Source of the DNA: an uncultured Ruminococcus sp.
Lineage (GTDB): Bacteria > Bacillota > Clostridia > Oscillospirales > Acutalibacteraceae
Direction: 5' to 3'
DNA: 35,973 nucleotides
Assembly (NCBI GenBank): GCA_902784855.1
Contig: CACZWQ010000006.1
Location: 10,234-46,206, forward strand
The notes beneath the pieces were generated by a model. It did no database searches, was not told the DNA's origin, and saw only the letters and a list, made by a program, of their open reading frames with translations. Below are positions 16,917 through 24,186 of this stretch, piece after piece; the stretch's first letter is position 1, and each line of letters opens with the position of its first letter. Made by a program: the position numbers and the translations under genes.

Positions 16917-18732
16917 CTTACTTCGCTATCTGAGGCGCTTCGGCATCATGGTGCTGCTGATCACGATCGTCGGCACCGCTGCCGTCTGGCTGTACTGTGA
17001 CAAGAATCAGCGGTACACCGCCAAGGCGACCATCTGCTACACCAACGACAATATCCATGACGGGATGAATCCCGACGGCACCAAGCTGGACGTGAACGAG
17101 ATCTACTCGTCCACCGTCATCGCGCAGGCGATGGATCAGCTCGGGCTTTCCACCTCGCTCAACGTGATCCGTTCAAGCTGCTATGTCGAGGGCATCATCC
17201 CCGATGATGAAAAGACCAAGCAGCAGGCGCTGCTCGACAAGGGCGAAGAGGTGACCTATACCCCCGAGATGTATGAGGTCGGGCTGACCGTGGACAGCGG
17301 AAAGGGCTCGTCCTACGCGCGCAACGTGCTCGACGCGATCCTGCAAAGCTACTTCAACGTCTACACCGAGAAGCACGTTGAACAGCGCCTGGAGCTGAAC
17401 CCCTCCAACGGCTTGCTCGAAAAGGGCTACGACTTCTACGAGTGCATCTACATCCTCGAGAACGACACCAACGAGATGCTCGAGTACCTGAAAGCCAAAA
17501 AAGCCAATTATCCCGACTACCGTTCCTCGGTCACGGGCTATTCCTACACCGACCTGCGCGATATCTATCAGGAATTCAAGGACTACATGATCCCGTCGCT
17601 CTACGCCAAGGTCATCGACGGCCCGCAGGTCATCGACGGCGATATCCTGCGCAAGACGCTCACCAACCAGATCCGGGAGATGGAGCGGCAGGAGAAGGTG
17701 AACACCGACCGGCGCAACTACCTTTACAAGCTGATCACCAACTACTCCGACAAGAACAAGGAGATCTTGGAATACCACTACCACAAGGAAGGCAACATCA
17801 ACGACACCGACTACATCCTCAAACAGGTGGAGGAAAATAACGAGCGCGGCGATATTGAGATCGTCTATGACAAGCTGCTCACCGAGTATGTCGCGCTCGA
17901 CAAGGAGATCAAGCTCAGCGAGATCAACCGCAAATACAAGGAGTATCTGCTGACGGTGTTCGGCGCCATCGGCAGCGGCAGCAGCGGCACCGAGGAGGAG
18001 CATGCGGCGATTTCGCAGATGATCAACGACTATGAAAAGACGCTCAACCGCTATTATAACATCGTCAGCGAGACCAGCCGCGAGTTCAACAACGTGCTCA
18101 GTGCGGACTACCTGAAAATGTACAGCTCCATCTCGGTCAACCAATCCATCAACACCAAGCTGTACCTGTTGATCGGCTTCGTATTCTTCCTGATTGCGGG
18201 CATCGTGCTGGCGATCATCTTCGGCAGGGCAGGCGACTTTGCGAAGTACATGCTCTACACCGACAAGAAGACGGGTCTTGCCAACCGCGAGCAGATCGAT
18301 ATCTTTATCGACGAGATGTCAAAGGACATCCTGCCCGACAACTACGCCTGCATCTATCTGCTCTATTCGGCGCTGTTCGACCACACCAAGAAGTACGGCT
18401 ACAAGGTGGCGGACAATATCCTCAAGGACTTCTCGGGTCTCGTGAACGCCATGGGCGACGAGCACAGCTTTGTCGGCTATAACGGCGCCGGACGGTTCGT
18501 GATCTTCACCCCGCAGTGCAACGCCAAGCGCGCCGACACGATCCTCGAGGTGTTCGACAAGCAGGTCACCGAGTATAACAATATCAATCCCGATTACAAA
18601 ATGACCTATCAGGCGGCTTACGCTGTCACCACGGACGAGGAGAACTACGAGATCCGCGGCATCTTCCGCGCGGCGATGAGCAAGATCGCGCCGCAGAAGC
18701 CGTCCGCGTCGGCTGACAAACCGCGCAAATAA
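16903..18732 (+). CDS. Wzz-like co-polymerase fused to a degenerate GGDEF domain
   Basis: 609 residues. A TM helix (about 13-32) leads into an extracytoplasmic region that opens like Wzz/CapA proteins (RYTAKATICY, then SSTVIAQAMDQLGL) and contains long helices with coiled-coil character (about 190-415). A second TM helix (about 420-442) is followed by a cytoplasmic domain of about 165 residues. That domain starts LYTDKKTGLANREQID, the usual GGDEF opening (D454), but the signature reads GAGRF at 528-532 within FVGYNGAGRFVIF, and no RxxD I-site is present. It should therefore not synthesise c-di-GMP; it may bind a nucleotide or a protein partner. The position downstream of a first Wzz-like gene and upstream of the polymerase suggests it tunes chain length or export in response to that ligand (inference). 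Confidence 0.82.
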   Translation: MQKFDLLRYLRRFGIMVLLITIVGTAAVWLYCDKNQRYTAKATICYTNDNIHDGMNPDGTKLDVNEIYSSTVIAQAMDQLGLSTSLNVIRSSCYVEGIIPDDEKTKQQALLDKGEEVTYTPEMYEVGLTVDSGKGSSYARNVLDAILQSYFNVYTEKHVEQRLELNPSNGLLEKGYDFYECIYILENDTNEMLEYLKAKKANYPDYRSSVTGYSYTDLRDIYQEFKDYMIPSLYAKVIDGPQVIDGDILRKTLTNQIREMERQEKVNTDRRNYLYKLITNYSDKNKEILEYHYHKEGNINDTDYILKQVEENNERGDIEIVYDKLLTEYVALDKEIKLSEINRKYKEYLLTVFGAIGSGSSGTEEEHAAISQMINDYEKTLNRYYNIVSETSREFNNVLSADYLKMYSSISVNQSINTKLYLLIGFVFFLIAGIVLAIIFGRAGDFAKYMLYTDKKTGLANREQIDIFIDEMSKDILPDNYACIYLLYSALFDHTKKYGYKVADNILKDFSGLVNAMGDEHSFVGYNGAGRFVIFTPQCNAKRADTILEVFDKQVTEYNNINPDYKMTYQAAYAVTTDEENYEIRGIFRAAMSKIAPQKPSASADKPRK

Positions 18733-18746
18733 CGATCGGCTCGCAA

Positions 18747-18788
18747 CGCCCTTTGCCCCGGTTCGCGGCAGCGCACCGGGGTAAGGCG
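18747..18788 (+). other. Intercistronic hairpin before the polymerase gene
   Basis: CGCCCTTTGCCCCGG (18747-18761) pairs imperfectly with CCGGGGTAAGGCG (18776-18788) around a 14-base loop. No U-run follows, so it is not a standard terminator. It may mark mRNA processing or partial attenuation between the Wzz pair and the downstream genes. Confidence 0.4.
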
Positions 18789-18817
18789 CAGGGGCGGTCA
18801 AAAAGGGAGGACGCCGG

Positions 18818-20263
18818 GTGAAAGACGTCTCTAAAATTCTAAAAAAACAATACTATGGCAATCGATCTCTGAGAGCCAATTCCCGTGTGGGAAAGAGACT
18901 TGCCACAGGGGGCGCGGTCTTGTTCTCTTATCCGCGCTGGCTGCCGGCGCTGTTTATCGCGATCATCGCGGTGTCGTGCATGGGCGAGGACAAGGTGCTC
19001 AATCAGCAGTTTCGCGGGCTGCCCAAGGCGATCACGCTCGGGGTGCTGGTCATGGCGTTTCTGGTCCTGATTTTGCGCGGCGAGCTGAAGCGCCTGCGCG
19101 TCATCGGCGGGGTGTCGCTGATGTACATCCTGTACTGGAGCGCGCTGTCGCTGTGGTCGGCGATCCTGTGGGTCATCAACTTCTCGGGCAACGACGCCAT
19201 CAGCCGCGGCATTGAGAAAATGCTGTTTCAGACGATCGCGGTGCTGGTCGCGATCGCGGCGGTCTATGTGTTCGGCGGCAAGACGATCGACTACTTTGCC
19301 GTCGGCATCTATATCGCCAACGGCATGATCTGCCTGATCGAGATGCCCAACTACGGAGGCCCCGCTGCCAGTCTGGAATCGCTGTTCAACCTGATCATCT
19401 CCTTCGGCGAGGGCAGCGGCTATGCGCTGGCGCTGGAGATCCACGAGGTCACCTTCCTGTTCGGCATGTTTCTCATCTACTATCTGGTCTTTGCCCCGCG
19501 CGAGACCGAAAAGGACAAACGCCGCAACCGCCTGCACATCATCTTTTCGATCATTTTCCTGTTCACGGGCTTCAAGCGCGCGCTGATTTTCTGCGTGCCG
19601 CTGGTGGCGTTTGCGGCATGGTTCATCCGCAGGCGCAAAAAGCCCTTTACATTCCTCATGTTGATCGGCATTTTCTGGGTCGTATTTTTCGCGATCTACC
19701 TTTACGCAGTCTACACGGGCGCCGCCAAGCGCATCATCAAGGACATCGGCATCGACATGATGGGGCGCGACTATATCTGGGACTTGGCAAAGCGCTACTA
19801 CACCGTGTCGCCGCTGTACATGGGGCAGGGCTTCGGCACCGTTGACGGCGTGATCGTCGCGCAGATGTTTGAGCAGGGCTTGGTCAACAAGGCATACCCC
19901 CTGCACAACGATATATTGAAGGTGTACATCGAGTTCGGTTTTCCGGGCTTCCTTGTCTGGACGGGCGCGCAGTACATCCTTTTCCCGATACTGTTTAAAA
20001 AATTCTTTGATCTGGACACGGCGGTGCTCTATATGAGCATCCTCACCCTGATGTCCACCACCTACCTCACCGACAACACCGCATTCTACTTCTGGTGCAT
20101 GATGGCGCTGCGGCTGATACCGTTGTCCTACGGCGTGTACCGCAAAAACAAGTTCGGCGTAGCGATCAAGGAGGAAAAGGCGAAGTGGTCGCCGCCGTCA
20201 CAGACGGATTTTCAACAGCTCGTGAGAGAGCAAATGGCAAAGGCAAAGGAGGGAAGCACATGA
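18818..20263 (+). CDS. Wzy-like polysaccharide polymerase / O-antigen ligase family
   Basis: 481 residues starting at GTG 18818, seven bases after GGGAGG (18805-18810). There are about 10-11 TM helices. The large loop in the second half carries the Wzy/WaaL-type pattern: GRDYIWDLAKRYY, then MGQGFGTVDG, then YPLHNDILKVYIEFGFPG with the conserved His. Such proteins join lipid-linked repeat units outside the membrane. The C-terminal tail of about 50 residues is polar and cytoplasmic. Its stop overlaps the next start (ATGA). It completes a Wzx/Wzy/Wzz set with the flippase at 12821 and the two Wzz-like proteins. Confidence 0.85.
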   Translation: MKDVSKILKKQYYGNRSLRANSRVGKRLATGGAVLFSYPRWLPALFIAIIAVSCMGEDKVLNQQFRGLPKAITLGVLVMAFLVLILRGELKRLRVIGGVSLMYILYWSALSLWSAILWVINFSGNDAISRGIEKMLFQTIAVLVAIAAVYVFGGKTIDYFAVGIYIANGMICLIEMPNYGGPAASLESLFNLIISFGEGSGYALALEIHEVTFLFGMFLIYYLVFAPRETEKDKRRNRLHIIFSIIFLFTGFKRALIFCVPLVAFAAWFIRRRKKPFTFLMLIGIFWVVFFAIYLYAVYTGAAKRIIKDIGIDMMGRDYIWDLAKRYYTVSPLYMGQGFGTVDGVIVAQMFEQGLVNKAYPLHNDILKVYIEFGFPGFLVWTGAQYILFPILFKKFFDLDTAVLYMSILTLMSTTYLTDNTAFYFWCMMALRLIPLSYGVYRKNKFGVAIKEEKAKWSPPSQTDFQQLVREQMAKAKEGST

Positions 20264-21381
20264 TACGCATTCTTCATTCGGTCAGCAATATGGATCGGGC
20301 GGGCATCGAGACCATGCTGATGAACTACTATCGCCGGATCGACCGCAGCAGGATCCAATTCGATTTTCTGGCGAACAAGCCGAAGCCCGGCGCGTATGAC
20401 GACGAGATCCGCGCGATGGGCGGCCACGTCTATGTCAGCCCGGGACTGGCGCCGTGGCAATATCCCGCCTATCTCCGCTTTATGAAGCAGCTTCTCGCCG
20501 ACAATCCCGACATCAGGATCCTGCACGCCCACAACGAGGGCATGATGGAATATGCGCTGCGCGGCGCCGAAAAAGCGGGCTTGCCGACGCGGATCGCGCA
20601 CGCGCACAACACCCGGATCATCAAGGATTACAAGTGGCCGCTCAAGGTGTTCTGCAAGCAGTTTATCCCGCACTCCGCCACCGAGTATTTCGGCTGCGGA
20701 CGGGACGCGGGCATCTATTACTTCGGCAAAAAGCGCTGGGAGGCGCGAGGCTATACGATGCACAATGCCATCGACCCCGAACGCTTCCGCTTCTCCGAGG
20801 AGACCCGCCGCCGGACGCGCATGGCACTCGGCTTGGGTGACAGCTTCGTCTTAGGTCATATCGGGCGGTTCAATCTGCAAAAGAACCACGGGCGGCTGAT
20901 AGAAATATTTGCCGCGCTGCTTGCCGTTAAGCCGGACGCGGTGCTGCTGCTGATCGGCGAGGGCGAGCTGGAGCAGCAGACGCGCGACCGGGCAAAGCAG
21001 CTCGGTGTTGAGAAACAGGTGCGCTTTCTCGGTGTGCGCAGCGACATTCCCGCGCTGTGCATGGCGATGGACGTCTTTGTGATTCCCTCGCTCTTCGAGG
21101 GGCTGCCCGTCGTGGGCGTGGAAGCGCAGGCGACGGGACTGCCGTGCATCTTCTCCGCCGAGGTCACCGACGAGGTGGTCATCCTGCCCGCATCCGAGCG
21201 GATCCCGCTGAGCGCGTCGGATGAGACATGGGCGCAGGCGATCGCCGCGTGCGACGGAGCAAAAATCGACCGCGCCCGGTCGATCGTGCCGGTGCAGCAG
21301 GCGGGCTATGATATCAACGTCGAGACCGAAAAGCTGACGGAACTGTACCTGAAATGGGCGGAAAGGAAGCGTGCGACATGA
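20260..21381 (+). CDS. GT4-family glycosyltransferase (EpsF-like)
   Basis: 373 residues starting at ATG 20260, four-base overlap with the polymerase stop, with GGAGGG at 20248-20253. The opening IRILHSVSNMDRAGIETMLM matches the EpsF/CapM-like branch of GT4. The donor domain shows VLGHIGRFNLQKNHGRLIEI and the EX7E motif in PSLFEGLPVVGVEAQATGLP. The enzyme acts on the cytoplasmic face and adds a hexose or N-acetylhexosamine to the growing lipid-linked unit; the sugar cannot be specified. It is translationally coupled on both sides. Confidence 0.88.
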   Translation: MIRILHSVSNMDRAGIETMLMNYYRRIDRSRIQFDFLANKPKPGAYDDEIRAMGGHVYVSPGLAPWQYPAYLRFMKQLLADNPDIRILHAHNEGMMEYALRGAEKAGLPTRIAHAHNTRIIKDYKWPLKVFCKQFIPHSATEYFGCGRDAGIYYFGKKRWEARGYTMHNAIDPERFRFSEETRRRTRMALGLGDSFVLGHIGRFNLQKNHGRLIEIFAALLAVKPDAVLLLIGEGELEQQTRDRAKQLGVEKQVRFLGVRSDIPALCMAMDVFVIPSLFEGLPVVGVEAQATGLPCIFSAEVTDEVVILPASERIPLSASDETWAQAIAACDGAKIDRARSIVPVQQAGYDINVETEKLTELYLKWAERKRAT

Positions 21382-22406
21382 CGGCAAAACCGAAGATCAC
21401 TTTTATCCTGCCGATCTACAAGGTGGAAGCCTACCTGCCGCGGGCGTTTGACTCGCTGCTGCGCCAGACTTCTCCCGATTGGGAGGCGATTTTGGTCGAC
21501 GACGGTTCGCCCGATAACTGCGGCAGGCTGTGCGACGAGATCGCGGCGAAGGACAGTCGCTTCAAGGTCGTTCACCAAAAAAACGGCGGCATCGGCTTGG
21601 CGCGCAACGCAGGGCTTGACGCCGCGACGGGCGACTATGTCCACTTCTACGACCCCGACGACGAGATCACTCCCGAGTTTGTCGAAACGGTGACCGCAGC
21701 GGCGCAGCCGTGCGGCGCGGACGTCGTTTACTTCGCCTACACCGAACGGTATGTCGACGGAGCCGGCAACGAGACGGGCACGCGGCTGATCACCCCGCCG
21801 ATGACGGGCGTCTATACGGGCGAGCCGTTCAAGGAGCACTTTGATGTGCTCACCACCCTCTATTACGCGTGGTCGAAGGTCGTGCGCCGCAGCCTCATCG
21901 AGGAGCACCATGTCCGCTTCAATCAAAAGAAGCTCGTCGAGGACGGCATCTTCTACGCGCGCTATTTCCGCTGCAGCCCGCGCGTCATCTGTTTGATCGA
22001 CACGCCGCTCTACCGCTACACCATGGGACGCGGCGGCTCGGCGATCGGCTCGTTCCATCCCGAGCGGATGGGCGACGACTTCACCCTCTCGCAGACCATC
22101 GAGTCGGTGCTGCGCGAGTGGGGACTGCTGGAGAGTCCGATGCATTTTGAGACTCTCTGCTACTGCTATGTGCGCGACCTCCAGCTCAGTATCAAAAACA
22201 TCAGTCTCAGCCCGATGAGCATGAGCGAGCGAACGGGCTGGCTGAAAAACATCATGCGCGACGAAAAGCTGCGCAAGGCCGTTCGCACCGTACCGCTCTC
22301 CCGCATCCTCAGCAGAAATGACAAGATCAAGCTGCTGTTGCTAAAGCTGAGGCTCTGCCGCGCGGTGATGGTACTTTCGGGTATGAATAACAGAAAGAGG
22401 GCTTAA
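21378..22406 (+). CDS. GT2-family glycosyltransferase (EpsJ-like)
   Basis: 342 residues. ATG 21378 overlaps the previous stop by four bases and follows AAGGAAG (21363-21369). The GT-A signature is complete: ITFILPIYKVEAYLPRAFDS, AILVDDGSPDNCG, a Gly-rich GGIGLARNAGLDAATG, and the DXD-like YDPDDE that binds metal and nucleotide sugar. A mid-protein VEDGIFYARYF holds the usual catalytic acid region. It belongs with the other operon transferases in building the repeat unit. Confidence 0.9.
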   Translation: MTAKPKITFILPIYKVEAYLPRAFDSLLRQTSPDWEAILVDDGSPDNCGRLCDEIAAKDSRFKVVHQKNGGIGLARNAGLDAATGDYVHFYDPDDEITPEFVETVTAAAQPCGADVVYFAYTERYVDGAGNETGTRLITPPMTGVYTGEPFKEHFDVLTTLYYAWSKVVRRSLIEEHHVRFNQKKLVEDGIFYARYFRCSPRVICLIDTPLYRYTMGRGGSAIGSFHPERMGDDFTLSQTIESVLREWGLLESPMHFETLCYCYVRDLQLSIKNISLSPMSMSERTGWLKNIMRDEKLRKAVRTVPLSRILSRNDKIKLLLLKLRLCRAVMVLSGMNNRKRA

Positions 22407-22413
22407 CTGGGAA

Positions 22414-23094
22414 ATGGCTTATTTGGAGTATGGAAAAATTGACGAAAAAGCCGAAAAAAGGATGAATGAGCTGCTGAAAAAATCCTTTAAAACCTATTGG
22501 AAAAAGAAACGGACCTTTGATATCATCGTCACATCTATCCTGATTCTGATCTTGGCGGTGCCGATGCTGCTGGTGGCGCTGCTGGTCTTCATCGACGATC
22601 CTCACGGCAGTCCCTTCTACAAGCAAACGCGTATCGGCCGCCACGGCGCGGAATTTCAGATGTATAAGTTTCGCACGATGTATGTGGACGCCGACCGCCG
22701 CCGCGAGGAGCTGATGGATCAAAACGAAATGGACGGTCCCGTTTTTAAGATCAAGGACGACCCGCGCATCACCCGTCTGGGCAAGATCCTGCGCAAGCTC
22801 TCCGTCGACGAGCTGCCCCAGCTGTTCAACGTGTTCTCGGGCCGCATGAGCTTGGTCGGACCGCGCCCGCCGCTTCCCTGTGAGGTCGGCGCCTATTCCG
22901 ACTATCACAAGCTGCGCCTGATCGTCACTCCGGGCATCACCTGCGACTGGCAGATCGCCCATAACCGCAACGATATCTCCTTTGAAAAGTGGGTGGAGAT
23001 GGATCTCAACTACATCGAAAACCGCACCACATGGGGCGATCTGCGCATTATTTTCCTGACGCCGTTTACGATGCTGACGGCAACGGGAAGGTGA
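22414..23094 (+). CDS. Small monotopic phosphoglycosyl transferase (initiating sugar transferase)
   Basis: 226 residues, of the bacterial sugar transferase family (WcaJ/PglC catalytic core, EpsL-like size). It moves a sugar phosphate from a UDP-sugar to undecaprenyl phosphate and so starts repeat-unit assembly. A single hydrophobic re-entrant segment (about 36-60) is preceded by a basic stretch (YWKKKRTFD). The core motifs are KQTRIGRHG, YKFRTM, DELPQLFNVFSG, SLVGPRPPL and TPGITCDWQI; the D/E dyad expected for catalysis lies in the DELPQ and preceding region. The ATG at 22414 is only weakly served (GGGAA); the ATG at 22462 is an alternative. It is last in the assembly operon, whereas the initiating enzyme is often nearer the front. 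Confidence 0.9.
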   Translation: MAYLEYGKIDEKAEKRMNELLKKSFKTYWKKKRTFDIIVTSILILILAVPMLLVALLVFIDDPHGSPFYKQTRIGRHGAEFQMYKFRTMYVDADRRREELMDQNEMDGPVFKIKDDPRITRLGKILRKLSVDELPQLFNVFSGRMSLVGPRPPLPCEVGAYSDYHKLRLIVTPGITCDWQIAHNRNDISFEKWVEMDLNYIENRTTWGDLRIIFLTPFTMLTATGR

Positions 23095-23111
23095 CAGAGC
23101 GGGGGAAGGAT

Positions 23112-24164
23112 ATGGAGCATAAACAAATGGTGATGGTCGTCGGAGACGAGGAGCTGCGCCGATTCATCTGCGATAATATCCGGGAGTATTTTGAGATCGT
23201 CGAAGCGGCTCCCACACAGGCAACCTGCAACAGCGCCGCGCTGTGGATCAACAGCATGGCGGCGCTGTTTTTGGGGATCCGCGACCGTGACGGGCTGAGC
23301 CTGCTGGAAAGCATGGACCGCCTGCGCCTCATGCGGCGGGTGCCCGTGGTCATCTTCTCCGCCGAAAAGGACCCCGTGTTGGAGCGCTGCGCCTACGAGC
23401 TGGGCGCCGCCGATTTTATCACGGTGCCGTTCGACGCGGACATCGCGCGCATCAAGCTGCGCAACCTGCTGCTGCTCTTCCGCGACCGGGATGCACTGGA
23501 GGAGGAGTCCGTGCGCCATCTGCGCGAGGCGGCGGTCAACCATCAGAACACGATCGATTTCCTCGCCAACGTGATCGAGGCGCGCAACATGGAAAACGGC
23601 GAACACGTCAGCCGTGTCAAGGGCTTTACGCGGATCCTCGCCCTTCAGGTCATGAAGGACTGGCCCGAGTACCGCCTTGATGAGCAGCAGATTGAACTGA
23701 TCACGGCGGCAAGCGCGCTGCACGATCTTGGGAAGATCATGATCCGCGAGAGCGTTCTCTTAAAGCCCGGCAAGCTTAACGAGGATGAAACGCAATATAT
23801 GAAAACACACACCGTATGCGGCTGTATGCTGCTGCGGAAGATGAAAAATATGCTGTTCGAGGATTTCTACCGGGTTTGTTATGAGATCTGCCGCTGGCAC
23901 CACGAGAAGGTGGACGGCAGCGGATATCCGGACAATCTCAAGGACGACGAGATCCCGATCTCGGCGCAGATCGTCTCTGTCGCCGACTGCTATGACGCCC
24001 TGACCGCCAAGCGCCCCTACAAGGAGGCTTATTCGGCGGATAAGGCGTATGAAATGATTATTTCGGGGGAATGCGGCGCCTTCTCTGAGGAGATGATGAC
24101 CTCATTCAGAAAATGCAGGACGCGGTTCAAGCGCATGGTAGTGCATGGCCGCACACACGTATAA
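23112..24164 (+). CDS. Degenerate receiver-HD-GYP c-di-GMP phosphodiesterase
   Basis: 350 residues, ATG 23112 after GGGGAAGGA. The N-terminal 120 residues keep the receiver fold (VMVVGDEEL, VVIFSAEKD, GAADFITVPFD) but the phospho-acceptor position reads FLGIRDRDG with Gly instead of Asp, and the conserved Lys is Val. It cannot be phosphorylated in the usual way. A helical linker leads to an HD-GYP domain with LHDLGKI (H204, D205), THTVCGCMLL, RWHHEKVDGSGYP (GYP 271-273) and VADCYDALTAKRPYK, so hydrolysis of c-di-GMP to pGpG or GMP is predicted. It follows the sugar transferase by 17 bases, so the exopolysaccharide transcript probably includes it. Confidence 0.92.
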   Translation: MEHKQMVMVVGDEELRRFICDNIREYFEIVEAAPTQATCNSAALWINSMAALFLGIRDRDGLSLLESMDRLRLMRRVPVVIFSAEKDPVLERCAYELGAADFITVPFDADIARIKLRNLLLLFRDRDALEEESVRHLREAAVNHQNTIDFLANVIEARNMENGEHVSRVKGFTRILALQVMKDWPEYRLDEQQIELITAASALHDLGKIMIRESVLLKPGKLNEDETQYMKTHTVCGCMLLRKMKNMLFEDFYRVCYEICRWHHEKVDGSGYPDNLKDDEIPISAQIVSVADCYDALTAKRPYKEAYSADKAYEMIISGECGAFSEEMMTSFRKCRTRFKRMVVHGRTHV

Positions 24165-24186
24165 CGGCGCTGCGAGGGGTGTAAGC

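Noticed and set aside
11722..23094. Pel or cellulose (Bcs) synthase operon
   Set aside because: No processive membrane synthase with PilZ, PelF/PelG or BcsA-like motifs is present; the genes form a Wzx/Wzy/Wzz set.
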